Part shown: positions 12,000 to 22,714 of the stretch, piece after piece
Layout of the letters: each line of letters starts with the position of its first letter
Position numbering within the stretch: the first letter of the stretch is position 1
DNA from: Vitellaria paradoxa
Taxonomy: Eukaryota > Streptophyta > Magnoliopsida > Ericales > Sapotaceae
Reading direction: 5' to 3'
DNA length: 64,000 nt
NCBI GenBank assembly: GCA_019916065.1
Contig: CM034244.1
Span: 36,150,877-36,214,876, forward strand
The notes under the pieces: model-generated
Seen by the model: the letters and a program-made list of their open reading frames with translations, nothing else
Database searches by the model: none
Told to the model about the DNA's origin: nothing
Translations under genes and position numbers: made by a program

Positions 12000-13850
12000 T
12001 AAACCAAACCAAACCAAACCAAACCTTTTCCCACTAGGTGGGGTCGGCTATATGGATTTGTCAACACGCCAATTAGATCTGTTTAGGGGCATGTCCTTCG
12101 ATAAATCTAGGTAGGTCAGGTCATGTTTAATGGTTTCTTTCCAGCTTCTCTTGGGTCTTCCTCTACCTCTCCTACTCCTGGCAATCTCCATACTTTCACA
12201 CCTTCTAACAGGTGCCTCTGCTGGACGCCTTCTAACATGGCCAAACCATCTTAATCGGTTTTCTCTCATTTTATCTTCAATCGGTGCTATTCCTACTTTG
12301 CCCCCAATCTCCTCATTCCTAATCCTATACTTCCTTATAATCCCGCACATCCACCTTAGCATCCTCATCTCCGCAACTGCCATCTTCTGACCATGATTAT
12401 GCTTTACTGCCCAACACTCTGATCCATATAGCAGAGCTGGTCTAACCGCTACCTTATAATACTTTCCTTTCAACTTGAGGGGGACTTTTTGGTCGCACAA
12501 AACCCCCGAAGCACTCCTCCATTTGGTCCACCCAGCTTGTATCCTGTGACTTACATCAGTATCAATCCCTCCATCTTGTTGCACCATAGATCCAAGGTAC
12601 CTAAATTTATCTTTCTCTACAATCTTTTATGTGCCTAAACTTACTTCTGTACTACCCGTTATCCTACTTTGACTAAACTTACATTCCATATATTCCGTCT
12701 TGCATCGGCTTAGCCTAAACCCTTTTGTCTCTAACGTATCCCACCACAATTCTAGCTTAGCATTCACTCCTCCTCTCGTCTCATCTACTAAAACAATATC
12801 ATCTGCAAATAGCATACACCACGGCACCTCATCCTGAATATGTCTTATAATCTCATCCATAACTAAAACAAACAAGTACGGGCTTAACGCTGAGCCTGAA
12901 TGTAAACCAATCGTGATAGGGAACTCATTAGTCTCTCCACCAGTCGTCCGTATAGATGTCATGGCTCTATCATACATGTCCTTTATCGCCTCAATATATG
13001 CGACACATGCTCCTTTCTTTTCCAATACTCTCCATAGAATCTCTCTAGGAATCCGGTCATATGCCTTCTCTAAATCGATGAACACCATATGTAAACCTTT
13101 TTGACCTTCTCTATACTGTTCCATTAACCTTCTCAAGAGAAAGATAGCCTCCATGGTTGATCTTCCAGGCATGAAACCAAATTGGTTCTCTGAAACGTTT
13201 GTTGTTCTTCTTAGTCTTCTCTCAATAACTCTTTCCCATAATTTCATCGTATGGCTCATCAATTTAATCTCACGGTAGTTCGCACAGTTCTGAATATCTC
13301 CTTTGTTCTTGTATATGGGTATAAGGATACTTTTCCTCCATGCATCAGGCATCTTCTTGCTCTTTAGCACTACATTAAAAAATTTTGTCAACCAACTTAT
13401 GCCATCATCTCCTAAGCACCTCCAAACCTCAATAGGGATACCATCTGGCCCAACCGCTTTTCCATTCTTCATCATTTTTAATACTTCTTCCCTACTGATT
13501 CTCCTATAGAATATAAAATTTAATTCTTCCCTAAAAGTGGTAAACTGCCCCAATTGTATATCACTACTACTCCTTTCGTTAAATAACTTGTAGAAGTAGC
13601 TCTTCCAACGCTCCTTTATCTCCTCTTCCTTTACTAATATCTTTTCATCCTCATCCTTAATGCATTTAACTCGGTTTAAATCCTTAGTCCGTCTATCTCT
13701 GGATTTAGCAAGATTGAATATCTCTCTTTCGCCCTCCTTAGTGTCAAGTCGCTTATATAAATCCTCAAATGTCTTTGACTTAACCTCACTAACTGCCTTT
13801 TTGGTTTCTCTTCTAGCTTCTCTATACCTCTCCAAGTATATTGATAACCA
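12000..13850 (-). mobile_element. RTE-clade LINE, 5'-truncated, RT domain nearly intact
   Basis: The minus strand encodes a long reverse transcriptase frame (13835-12627). It holds the fingers/palm segments [28 protein letters not shown] and [17 protein letters not shown], and the catalytic [13 protein letters not shown]. After one TAA at 12627-12629 the same frame continues to 12048 with the RTE C-terminal region (LLYGSECWAVK, RLRWFGHVRRRP, RGRGRPK). The 3' end carries CCGACCCCACC followed by four or five TTTGG units (12003-12026 on the plus strand). Such a short tandem tail is typical of RTE elements, which lack poly-A. The endonuclease domain is missing, so the copy is 5'-truncated at about 13850. 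Confidence 0.9.
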
Positions 13851-14449
13851 GAACTATATGCTGAGAAACACCAATACCCATACATGTCTACCAATAGCAA
13901 AAAACTAGTACTTTATCCGATAAATGATTTACAACAATGAATCAGCCTTTCTTCTTATAAAGGAAAATCATGCTATATCTAGCCCTCTCAAACCAACAAT
14001 ATGGGAGCTTTATGCACTGGATTGCCTTTTTAATTATTACATTATGCCTAGAGTGAGTGTAACAATTCATCCATATAATTTAACTATATTTGGATTAACT
14101 CATACAAAATACTCACTCAATAAAATATTTTTTACTGATAAATAATAAACCATTTTAACAATAAATTATTGATAAATAAACAAAATGTATTAAAGAGGCA
14201 TTAAGAAAATGCATGATGCTTGCAAAAGTGTCACCCTCTCCTAAATCTAAACAACCATTTTCTATAAAAGTCAAAAAAGAGTATAAATCCGAATTTATAC
14301 CCTCCTTCATCCAACCATACAAAATAACCCAAAACAAACTTTTCACCCTATACCTTAGGCATAACCCCAAAATTCCACATCTTTTTCTAAGGGGAATCAG
14401 CATCACTAGCATTGCCCCTTATCACCTTATTATAAGAACTCACTTGGAA

Positions 14450-15840
14450 TGCCCCTGACTTGGTGTGAATCCACCTCGCATAATCCTCCCCTTCCTCCGC
14501 CTTAATTAATTGCCACAGCTTCAACAAAGAAATAAATTGGTCAGCTCAACAAAAAAATAAATTGGTCTAACTCCCAATCAAACAAATTCCTTAGAAACTT
14601 CACATTCCAGACCCGAGCTTGACCATCCATTGCAAACAATCTAAAACAATTGATTCTCTATTGCCTACAAAGTTGTATAATTCTAGTAATAAATCCATCA
14701 ATTTCCTATCTAGTACCCACTGTTGATTCCAAAATTTGATCCTATTCCCCCTCTCAACCTACCACGCCACATGACCCTTGAAGGGCTCCCGTTCAGCCAT
14801 GATTCCCTTCCACAAACTCACCCCATGTGAATTATAGTTGTCCCTCATGGTCCACCCCCACGTCATACTTGAAAGAGATTACTTTTCTCCACAACCTTTT
14901 TTCTCTTCCCTATGAACCTCCATAACCATTTGCCTTGGAGAGCTCTATTAAATTGCATTACTCTTCCAATCCCAACACCCCCCCCCCCGGCGCTCTCAGA
15001 GAGCTACACATATTTTCCTATCCTACCAAGTGATATTTGAAACCATACCCAAATCCTTCCCACATGAAGTTCCCCCTTTTTTTCCTCTCTAGTCTATGGA
15101 TCGCCGATGACAAAGCCTTAAAGAGTGACAAGTAATAAGTAGGCAGGTTCCAAAGAGTACTTTCAATCAAAGTCACCTGAGCCCTATTCAATAAATAATT
15201 TTGTTTCCATCCTCCTAACCTCTTTTGGAATCTTTCAACCATCCCAGCCCAAATTCCTTTCACCTTACACGGACCTTCTAATGTCAAGACCAAATAAGAC
15301 GAAGCTAGTTCCCCTATTTTACAACCTAGCACAGCCGCTAATGTCGAGACCTCGCCCACATTTCCTACTAGAATCATCTTAGACTTGAAAAAATTAACTT
15401 TAGACTGGATATAGCCTTGATGCCCAAAAAGAATGCCCCTCAAATGCCCTAACTAAAGAGCTTTTGCCACTCCTAACACGATGGAGTCCAGAAAATGTAG
15501 ATTTGACACCTCTACTCTCTCCTAATGTCTTCTTCCCACTATAGATCCTTCCAGAAAACCCCCTCCACTGCCCTCCTGACCATTTTGTTGAAGACCTTCG
15601 TGACCATTATGAACAAAGGGAATAAAGGATTCCCTTGCTGAAGACCCCTCAATGCCTTAAAAAACAGTTCTGGAAACCATTGATCAGAACCAAAAACTTT
15701 ACTATTGAGACACACCAAGGTACCCATTGAATCCACTTATTGCCAAATTTCATCCTCCCCATCAAATAGAATAAGAACTCCCAATCAATGTGAACATAAA
15801 CCTTCTCAAAATATAGTTTGCAGATCATACCCAACTCATT
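14450..15840 (-). mobile_element. Decayed L1-type LINE, RT fragment
   Basis: Minus-strand frames at 15834-15649, 15736-15539 and 15443-15018 carry plant L1 ORF2 blocks in order. First comes VHIDWEFLFYLMGRMKFG. Then GLQQGNPLFPLFI follows, an eroded form of the L1 GLRQGDPLSP motif. Last come a thumb-like RFQKRLGGWK and the segment LLNRAQVTLIESTLWNLPTYY. Matches to the ORF2 C-terminal region (SLWKGIMAEREPFKGHVAW) continue to about 14740 with stops. The catalytic region is broken and there is no poly-A tail, so it is a pseudogene. No relation to the nearby RTE element. Confidence 0.75.
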
Positions 15841-16605
15841 GCTTCTTTAATTTAATAATAAATTATTATTTTTAATAGTAATTTATTTCTTTTTAATGAT
15901 AAATAATTTTGATAGTAAATTATTGTTTTAATGGTCATTATTTTATTTTTAATAAAATCTTTATTATTTATTTTAATAAAACTCATTTTAATAATCAATT
16001 ATATTTTAATTGTATGTAAAATAATTTTATTTTAATACAATATTTTGATAATAAGCCTAAATTAATTTTTAATATACTTAATTTTAATTTTAATAATATA
16101 AATTCTTCAAAGAGGTAAAGAGAGTGTAAGAGAAGCGCAAAAGTAAGTATAAAATTTATTCATTACACCCCATTACTCAGCCCCTAGGTATAACCCTTCA
16201 GCTCCAAACTTGTGTAACCTCACACAAAATGCACCCTAAGAGAGAGAGAGAGAAAAAATAGAAAATCAAAAAGGTTTTCTATTAGCTGATTGAAAACATG
16301 ATTTGTGAAGTCTACAACATATTTGGTCAGTACAACGCTCAACTCCAACCATTTTCTGAGGAGGGATGTCAAGCATTGAATATGTAGATGGCTTCTTAGA
16401 AAGGACATTCTATATGACCATTTCCGAGAACATGAATGTACAATCTTGGGAATTTAATGGATTTTTGTTGGCAAAAAATGCAGTACACGCTGCTTTCTGT
16501 GACTTCTACTATGATCTTGTCAACTTTCTACTCTTCTTACATAGGTATAGCACAATATTGCATGTTTCAAGGCATTAGAATATTTGGATCTTATAAAATT
16601 GACTC

Positions 16606-17388
16606 TATTGGGAACATGTGTGAAAGTAGTTAAGTCCCACATTGGATAAATAGAAAAGATGTTGGACCTTAATATACAATTAGGTAATTCACCACTTATA
16701 GGCTTAGCCTTTTAAGTGGATATGGGTTATTCAATACATACTGGTTTCATGTGATGTGATGTGGACTCCATAGATACTTCCCAATAGGTTGGGCCTATGT
16801 GCACACGAGAAGGCCTCGGGCGAATTAGACTCCTAACAAGTGGTATCAGAGTTGATAGCTAACGATCTTTGGACGAACTCAAAACCGATTTGGTGGGCTT
16901 GCACGGAGACTCTCGATAGAGCGAGAAAAATCCAAGAAGGCTCCCTAGAGTAAAGATGCAGGTGGGCTCGTTGCATATAGACTTTCGATGGAGTAGAAGG
17001 GGATGGTTCTCGATCGATAGAGTGTGCGGTAAAAAAGTCCAAGGTTAATTAAATCGGTGTTGGAGGGTAAAAAGATCATGGATCAAGGGAGAGCCAAGTG
17101 AATCAAATCAAGTGGGAGCAAGGCCCAATACATGATTCACACATGAGGGGGAGATTGTTGAGAACATGTGTGAAAGTAGTTAAGTCCCACATCGGATAAA
17201 TAGAAACGATGTTGGATCTTAATGTACAATTGGGTAGTTTACCACTTACAACGCTTAGCCTTTTAAGTGGAAATGGTCATTCAATGTATATTGGGTTCAT
17301 GTGATGTGGTGTGAACTCCGTGGATACTCCTCAATGGGCTAGGCCTATGCGCACGCAAGAAGGCCTCGAGCGGATTAGACTCCCTATA
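16606..17388 (+). mobile_element. TRIM (miniature LTR retrotransposon), two LTRs of about 233 bp
   Basis: LTRs at about 16606-16838 and 17156-17388 share long stretches such as GAAAGTAGTTAAGTCCCACA and CTTAGCCTTTTAAGTGG. Right after the 5' LTR, TGGTATCAGAG (16841-16851) is a primer binding site complementary to initiator Met tRNA. Just before the 3' LTR, GAGGGGGAGAT (about 17145-17155) is the polypurine tract. The internal 0.3 kb is non-coding. LTR ends are TG/TA...CA/TA and I see no clear target duplication, so the copy is not recent. Confidence 0.85.
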
Positions 17389-18060
17389 CTTGGTCGCCTG
17401 AAAAGAGGAGATGTATCATTGGCAACAAAACTCCAAGCTCCTTTGGTTCATGGATTTGGTGAGCAAAAAGTAAAAGAAAATGCAAAGGAAATTCATTTCT
17501 TCTTTTGTGGTTACCATGAAAAATAGGGAGGAAAACAAAATATGATGAAAAGAATGGAAAGTTTTTACTTATGATACCATTTTTCCTTCTCTTATTCCAA
17601 AATTCTGACTGTTTCTAGGATTTTGTGATTCAATGCTTCAGTTGGAGAGAAATGACAAAGGGAATCAATTTTGCCTTTCAGTTTGATTTTTCACTTACCA
17701 CCTCTAAGAATCACAGCCTTAAGGGACGAAACAGGACATGAAAGGAAAAAGAAAAACATGCATCACAGCTAGAATTGCTTGTAAAATATAGAGATTTCAA
17801 GTACCCTCGCGTTGACTGATTGACATAAAATTCCAGTGCAGCAAAGCTCCTCAAACTACCTTGACATTGAGTGAAGTCCACAAGAAGATCGTATGAATCA
17901 TAGCCAATCCACCTGGATCTCAGTTACCTAGGAGGTACATTGTACAAAATGAGTTAGATTTTTTCATTTGAGAGTGGCATGCCCATCAGTAATGTTGCTA
18001 TCTTCTTTCATGGTATTCAAACCCAGCTTTAATTTTAAATAAGATCTTGTAAAAGTACCA
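17389..18060. other. Intergenic DNA between TRIM and PPR gene
   Basis: No gene recognised. It is the 3' side of the minus-strand PPR gene, whose 3' UTR should extend into it. Confidence 0.4.
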
Positions 18061-19638
18061 CTAATAAGTGGGGCATCCATCTTCAGATCCAAGTAGCTCC
18101 CATTGTTCCTCATGCATGTACCCAGTCATTTTCAACTGTTCAATTATAAGGGAGAGAACTTTGTATATCCTCTCAGATTGAGGATGTGATCTGTTTCCTG
18201 CAGTGAATTCATGAACTCTATTATTCACTTCAATGGAACTCCCACCTCGCACCTTTATGACACCTGTGTCCCTCATCACCTTCCTCATCATCCCAGATTC
18301 ATTCCACCAACCAAAAGCAGCATACATATTAGACAAAATTGCGTAGTTTCCACCATTATGGGGCTCAAATTTAATCAAACGTTGCAAACATCGTTCTGCT
18401 AGATCCACATCGCCGTGGATTCTAGCGGCAGCAAGAAGGGATCCCCATATTGCTCCGTTAGCTTCACATGGTGCTTCCACGGCTAGTTCTTGTGCCTCTT
18501 GGAGGCAACCAGAACGCCCAAGTAAATCGATCATACAACCATAGTGCTTAATATTTGGTTTAATCCCGTACCTTGAATGCATGCTGTTGAAATACCATCG
18601 ACCCATCTCAACCAAACCAACATGGCTACAAGCAGAAAGAACAGCAATGAAAGTGATGTCATTTGGCTTAATTCGAGCTCTTTCCATCCCAGAAAACATT
18701 TCTAGAGCCTCTCTGCCAAGCCCATGCAACGCCAGTCCAGAAATTATAGTTGTCCAAGTTACGATGCTTTTGTATTTCATGATTTCAAAAACCTCCATTG
18801 CCTTATTTATGTTCCCTGATTTTGCATACATGTCTATAAGGGCATTGTTAAGAGGTATGGTTTTGCGCAGCCTGTGTTTATCAATATGGTTATGAACCCA
18901 TTGTCCTAATTCAAGGGCTCCCAAACGGGCACAAGCAGAGAGCACAGCCAACATTGTGACCTCATCTGGCTCAACACCCTCAAGTTGCATTCTGCGGAAG
19001 ATGAAGATTGCATCACCCGGCCTGTCCACCTGGGCATAGGCACCAATGACACTAGTCCAAGAAATCACATTCCTCTTGGGCATGCGCTCCAGCAAATGGC
19101 GTGCTGAGTCAACATCGCCAACCTTGGCGTAGCCAGCAATTATCGCGTTCCACGAGGCCACATCTCTAAAGCGCATTTCATCAAACAGCTTTCGGGCGTC
19201 GGTGATACTTGCGCATGTGGCGTACATTCGAATGAGTGCCGTCATGACATGAGGATCGGTGTCTAGTCCACTGGCAATGGCTTGGCAGTGAATCCCTCTC
19301 CCGGCTTGAATTACGGATAGATGAACTACGGCCTTCAAGGCAAAGACGAGGGAGTAAGTGTCTGGTCGCAAGCCGGGTACTGATCGAATACCATTATAAA
19401 GAATAAGGGCATGTTTGGCAGAATGAGGTTGACTTGAGAGAGCCTTGATTGCGGAGTTGAGGTAGTAGATATTGTCCGGTAATCCGTGATTATGATTGGT
19501 AATGAAACCATTTGATAAACCCAGGGCGGAGCAAGCGTGGATGAATCTGCTGAGAAAGAGGTTATTCTGATGGAGTCCCCCTGCAGAACGTAAAACCATC
19601 GATTCCACGACGAGGAAGTTGGTCTTCCTTCCGTTCAT
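18061..19638 (-). CDS. PLS-class pentatricopeptide repeat protein, E/E+ subgroup
   Basis: PPR proteins bind single-stranded RNA in mitochondria or plastids; PLS proteins with E domains usually act in C-to-U editing. The frame is 525 residues without introns, normal for this family. Repeats run from about residue 60 to 420, visible as VMTALIRMYATC, RDVASWNAIIAGYAKVGD, RNVISWTSVIGAYAQ, VEPDEVTMLAVLSACARLG, LNNALIDMYAKSGN, SIVTWTTIISGLALHG, IKPNDITFIAVLSACSHVG and KHYGCMIDLLGRSG. The E/E+ region (ANGAIWGSLLAAARIHGD, then GGSSIEVNNRVHEFTAGNRSHP) follows. There is no C-terminal DYW deaminase, so an editing role would need one in trans. It resembles Arabidopsis At5g56310 from memory. The first ATG is used; a Met about 14 residues in is possible. 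No clear transit peptide seen. Confidence 0.9.
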   Translation of the reverse strand: MNGRKTNFLVVESMVLRSAGGLHQNNLFLSRFIHACSALGLSNGFITNHNHGLPDNIYYLNSAIKALSSQPHSAKHALILYNGIRSVPGLRPDTYSLVFALKAVVHLSVIQAGRGIHCQAIASGLDTDPHVMTALIRMYATCASITDARKLFDEMRFRDVASWNAIIAGYAKVGDVDSARHLLERMPKRNVISWTSVIGAYAQVDRPGDAIFIFRRMQLEGVEPDEVTMLAVLSACARLGALELGQWVHNHIDKHRLRKTIPLNNALIDMYAKSGNINKAMEVFEIMKYKSIVTWTTIISGLALHGLGREALEMFSGMERARIKPNDITFIAVLSACSHVGLVEMGRWYFNSMHSRYGIKPNIKHYGCMIDLLGRSGCLQEAQELAVEAPCEANGAIWGSLLAAARIHGDVDLAERCLQRLIKFEPHNGGNYAILSNMYAAFGWWNESGMMRKVMRDTGVIKVRGGSSIEVNNRVHEFTAGNRSHPQSERIYKVLSLIIEQLKMTGYMHEEQWELLGSEDGCPTY

Positions 19639-19889
19639 GGCCGGCTGAGTGCTGAGGGGACTCTAGCGACTTTAACTGCATTTCTTTTTTTATAAAAGTA
19701 ATATAATTTTTTTTTATTCAATATAAAATATTTTTTCAGATTATTTAAATTTAATTTTTTAAAATTTTGAGCTATTAAATTTTTGTACGCAAGATTTATT
19801 AATATACTATTTTTTATTAAATAATATAATTATACAACTAATCCAATTTATAAATTATTTGGATCTTAACTCTTGTATATGTTAGAGTT

Positions 19890-20205
19890 AAGACCCGATT
19901 TACCTGATATAATTTAGAAAAATTCATGATATCATGTATGAGCCATCTCACATTACACTACCAAGCCATATTTAAACATAATTTCTATCTTGCTATATTA
20001 TTCTAATATATTTAATCACATATTATAATATGTTGTAAATCATTTAGGTTTTAAGTCTCATATTACTGATATTGACTAGATTTACATGATACAATTTAAA
20101 AAAATTTATGATATCACACATGAGCAATCCCACGTCATACTACTATGCCATATTTTAACATTATTTCTAGCATGCTAGCACATCTAATCACATATTATAA
20201 TATGC
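19890..20205. repeat. Two diverged tandem copies, period about 180 bp
   Basis: Two blocks share the order TTTAC.TGATA.AATTTA, ATGATATCA, CACAT.A.ACTAC and AATCACATATTATAATATG. The last motif, at about 20015-20033 and 20185-20203, is identical in both. Non-coding; origin unknown. Confidence 0.6.
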
Positions 20206-21856
20206 TATATTATGCCATATACCATGTTCAAGCATCACCAATCATACTAGAATATATGAGTATACACTCACTCAGGTAGAAATATGCCTAGAAAACAAAT
20301 GGTTATCAATTTAGAGTAGTCACCTAAGTGAATAATCCTTCAAAAACTGAAAATAACTTAGGATTGACTAAGTCGATAATTTTTGAATCACGATTTTCAT
20401 ATAAATATTTGACATGCACCCTATTACTATCATCTATGATAAGCAATGAATGCTAAAATGTAAAATGTCATCATGAACAATGTGCTTAAGGTACATCTTA
20501 TCACAACAATTACATCACTCATATTATACACGATCTCTAAGTCGATATCACGTAGACTTAAGCACTATTACTAGAAACTAAGCTCCTACCGAGTTAGGCT
20601 CCTTCTCACTGAGTGCGATGCATTGACTCAACTCTTAAGCACGAAATGCTTATCAAACATAAAGCTAGGCTCTCCCACGTCAATATAAAGTTAGGCTTAC
20701 CTTTAGAGTTAAGTGCAAGGCAATGACTCAACATTCAAGTGTGAGGAGCAGATCAAACCTAGGGTGAGGCTCTTAAAGTTTAGTGCAAGGCACTGACTCG
20801 ATCACGCGCATGAAGTGTAGGGTTATTACAGAGCTAAGTTAGGTGCAAGGCGTCGACCCATTCACTAGGCCAAAAATTCACTCATACATTCACATGGATT
20901 GTATTAGTCCAACTAGCAAATTCATTTTTCAGATACAACTTTTAGCCTAATTTTCATCCCCAGCGGAGCTCATCTCTCATAAAACATATTGAGTGGAATA
21001 CAAATAGTAGATTTAACTTCTAGATTGCATTTAGTGTCTATCCAACATATAGAACACCATAAAGAATATTATTTCTTGATCGGCATACATTTTACTACAC
21101 TTACGTACACGAACTACTATTAGCCTGATTCTTAATGAGATACATAGGCAGTCCTGTAAGACATGACCACTTCATATTTCATGCATTACATGCATTTTTA
21201 CTTATGTTTTGAGTTATATTATAATGGTTATTATAAATCATATATTATCTTATGAGATTATATTTGCGAATGATGGAAGGAGGCTCTGTACATCACTAAG
21301 TATCCAGGCGTAACAATTTTTGTGTGCAACAAAACTCCGAGACCCACTATATATGTTCATACAAATAAGTCAAGAGTCATTAAAAAGACTTTTTATCATA
21401 TTTTTCAAAAACACAATAAATGTTTTAAACCAAAATTAAAGTGAAGATTTCTTGACATTCCCATTTTTTAAGTGTCAGATGGTAACTCCAAATCTCGACC
21501 TTTTTTTTTTTAAATTAAAACTAATTTTTGTTATAAAACTGACAATCTCGAAAGCGTCATGTCACAATTAAGGCTCATAGCTTGTGCCTTAACTTGCTAG
21601 TGGATTTGGCCATGACATATGAATTTAACTTTGGTACTAGATTTGTCTAGTATGTAATTTTCTTATATTATTAACTGTCACAAACTCAAATCATTTATCT
21701 TTGGGTTGAATTTGAAATTGTATATAAAAAGTTATATATTTCAATATTAATATATTTATATATGATAAGGAATTTTAGCATATTTAAATAATTTTTTAAT
21801 AAATTTTTGGGAAGAATTAAAATTGTTATAGTGATGGATGATATGATTTTATAATT

Positions 21857-22006
21857 ACGATTTGTTTGAAGAAATAAAAAACATCAAAAAATTTTAAAAA
21901 TTTTAAAAATTATTTATTTTTTACTTTACTGTATAATTACAAACTCATAAATTATTTTAAATTATTTTACTTTATCTCATTTTCTCTTACTTTAAAAGCC
22001 TCTTAA
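21857..22006. mobile_element. MITE copy of the family with a TTTATCTCATTTT core
   Basis: The order of ACTGTATAATTACAAACTC and TTTATCTCATTTTCTCTTAC matches elements at 31889, 32290 and (inverted) 35018. Termini are degenerate, so the bounds are approximate. Confidence 0.5.
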
Positions 22007-22680
22007 CGGTGATGCTGGGCAGGAGAATGGGGTTGGTATGGATCAAAAAGTGAAATATGTACTGCACATGTTTGGCGCACTTATCTTTCCAAGAAAAAAA
22101 TAAAAAAAATGTTTGGCGCACTTGAGGCGAGATGAGCGCACATGGCTTGAGTTCGTAGGAAATTTACTGCCGGCCAGGGTGAAACGGTTAGCGTTGCACA
22201 CAAACAAACAAGCCTTACACAGGAGTCGGGTGAGCGTAAAAAATGCGAGTTTGTTGAAGGATTGGGCAATTGGGAATTTAGGGAGAGGCAGCGTTAATAA
22301 AAAGAGCCATGAAGAGGGGACTCGGTCATATCCTAATTCCTTCTTCTTCTGCCCAACCAAACCCTAATTTTGCTTACAGAAGCAACGAGAAAGAAAACCG
22401 CTACAGTCACCGACGCCCCCAATCCAACCACGATTCGATTCTAACAGATCCTAATTCATCCACGCATCATAATCAAAGCAACCCCATCTGTCTTTAGCTC
22501 TACTCTGAGGTGCACACCATCAATTTTGGGGTTTCCAACCTTCCCCTGAGGATCTTACCTTGAAGAAAGATGGTTGGGTTTGGTTGTGTTGCTGAGGGAA
22601 GGAATTTTCATTATCGTACGGTGGGAGGGCAGTTGGTTGTTCTGATACGTTATTAGAACCTACTGGGAAGAAGGAAGAAT

Positions 22681-22710
22681 ACACACACACACACACATAT
22701 ATATATATAT
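22681..22710. repeat. AC/AT compound microsatellite just upstream of the Pur-alpha start codon
   Basis: About eight AC units run into about seven AT units and end four bases before the ATG at 22715, placing the repeat in the likely 5' UTR. Confidence 0.9.
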
Positions 22711-22714
22711 CTAT

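Larger units (their letters stand above)
19680..22300. other. AT-rich intergenic region between the PPR and Pur-alpha genes
   Basis: No gene. It carries a two-copy tandem repeat (about 19890-20205), a degenerate repeat series (20600-20870) and a MITE near 21857-22006. It must contain the start regions of both divergently oriented genes, but I see no certain TATA box. Confidence 0.5.
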
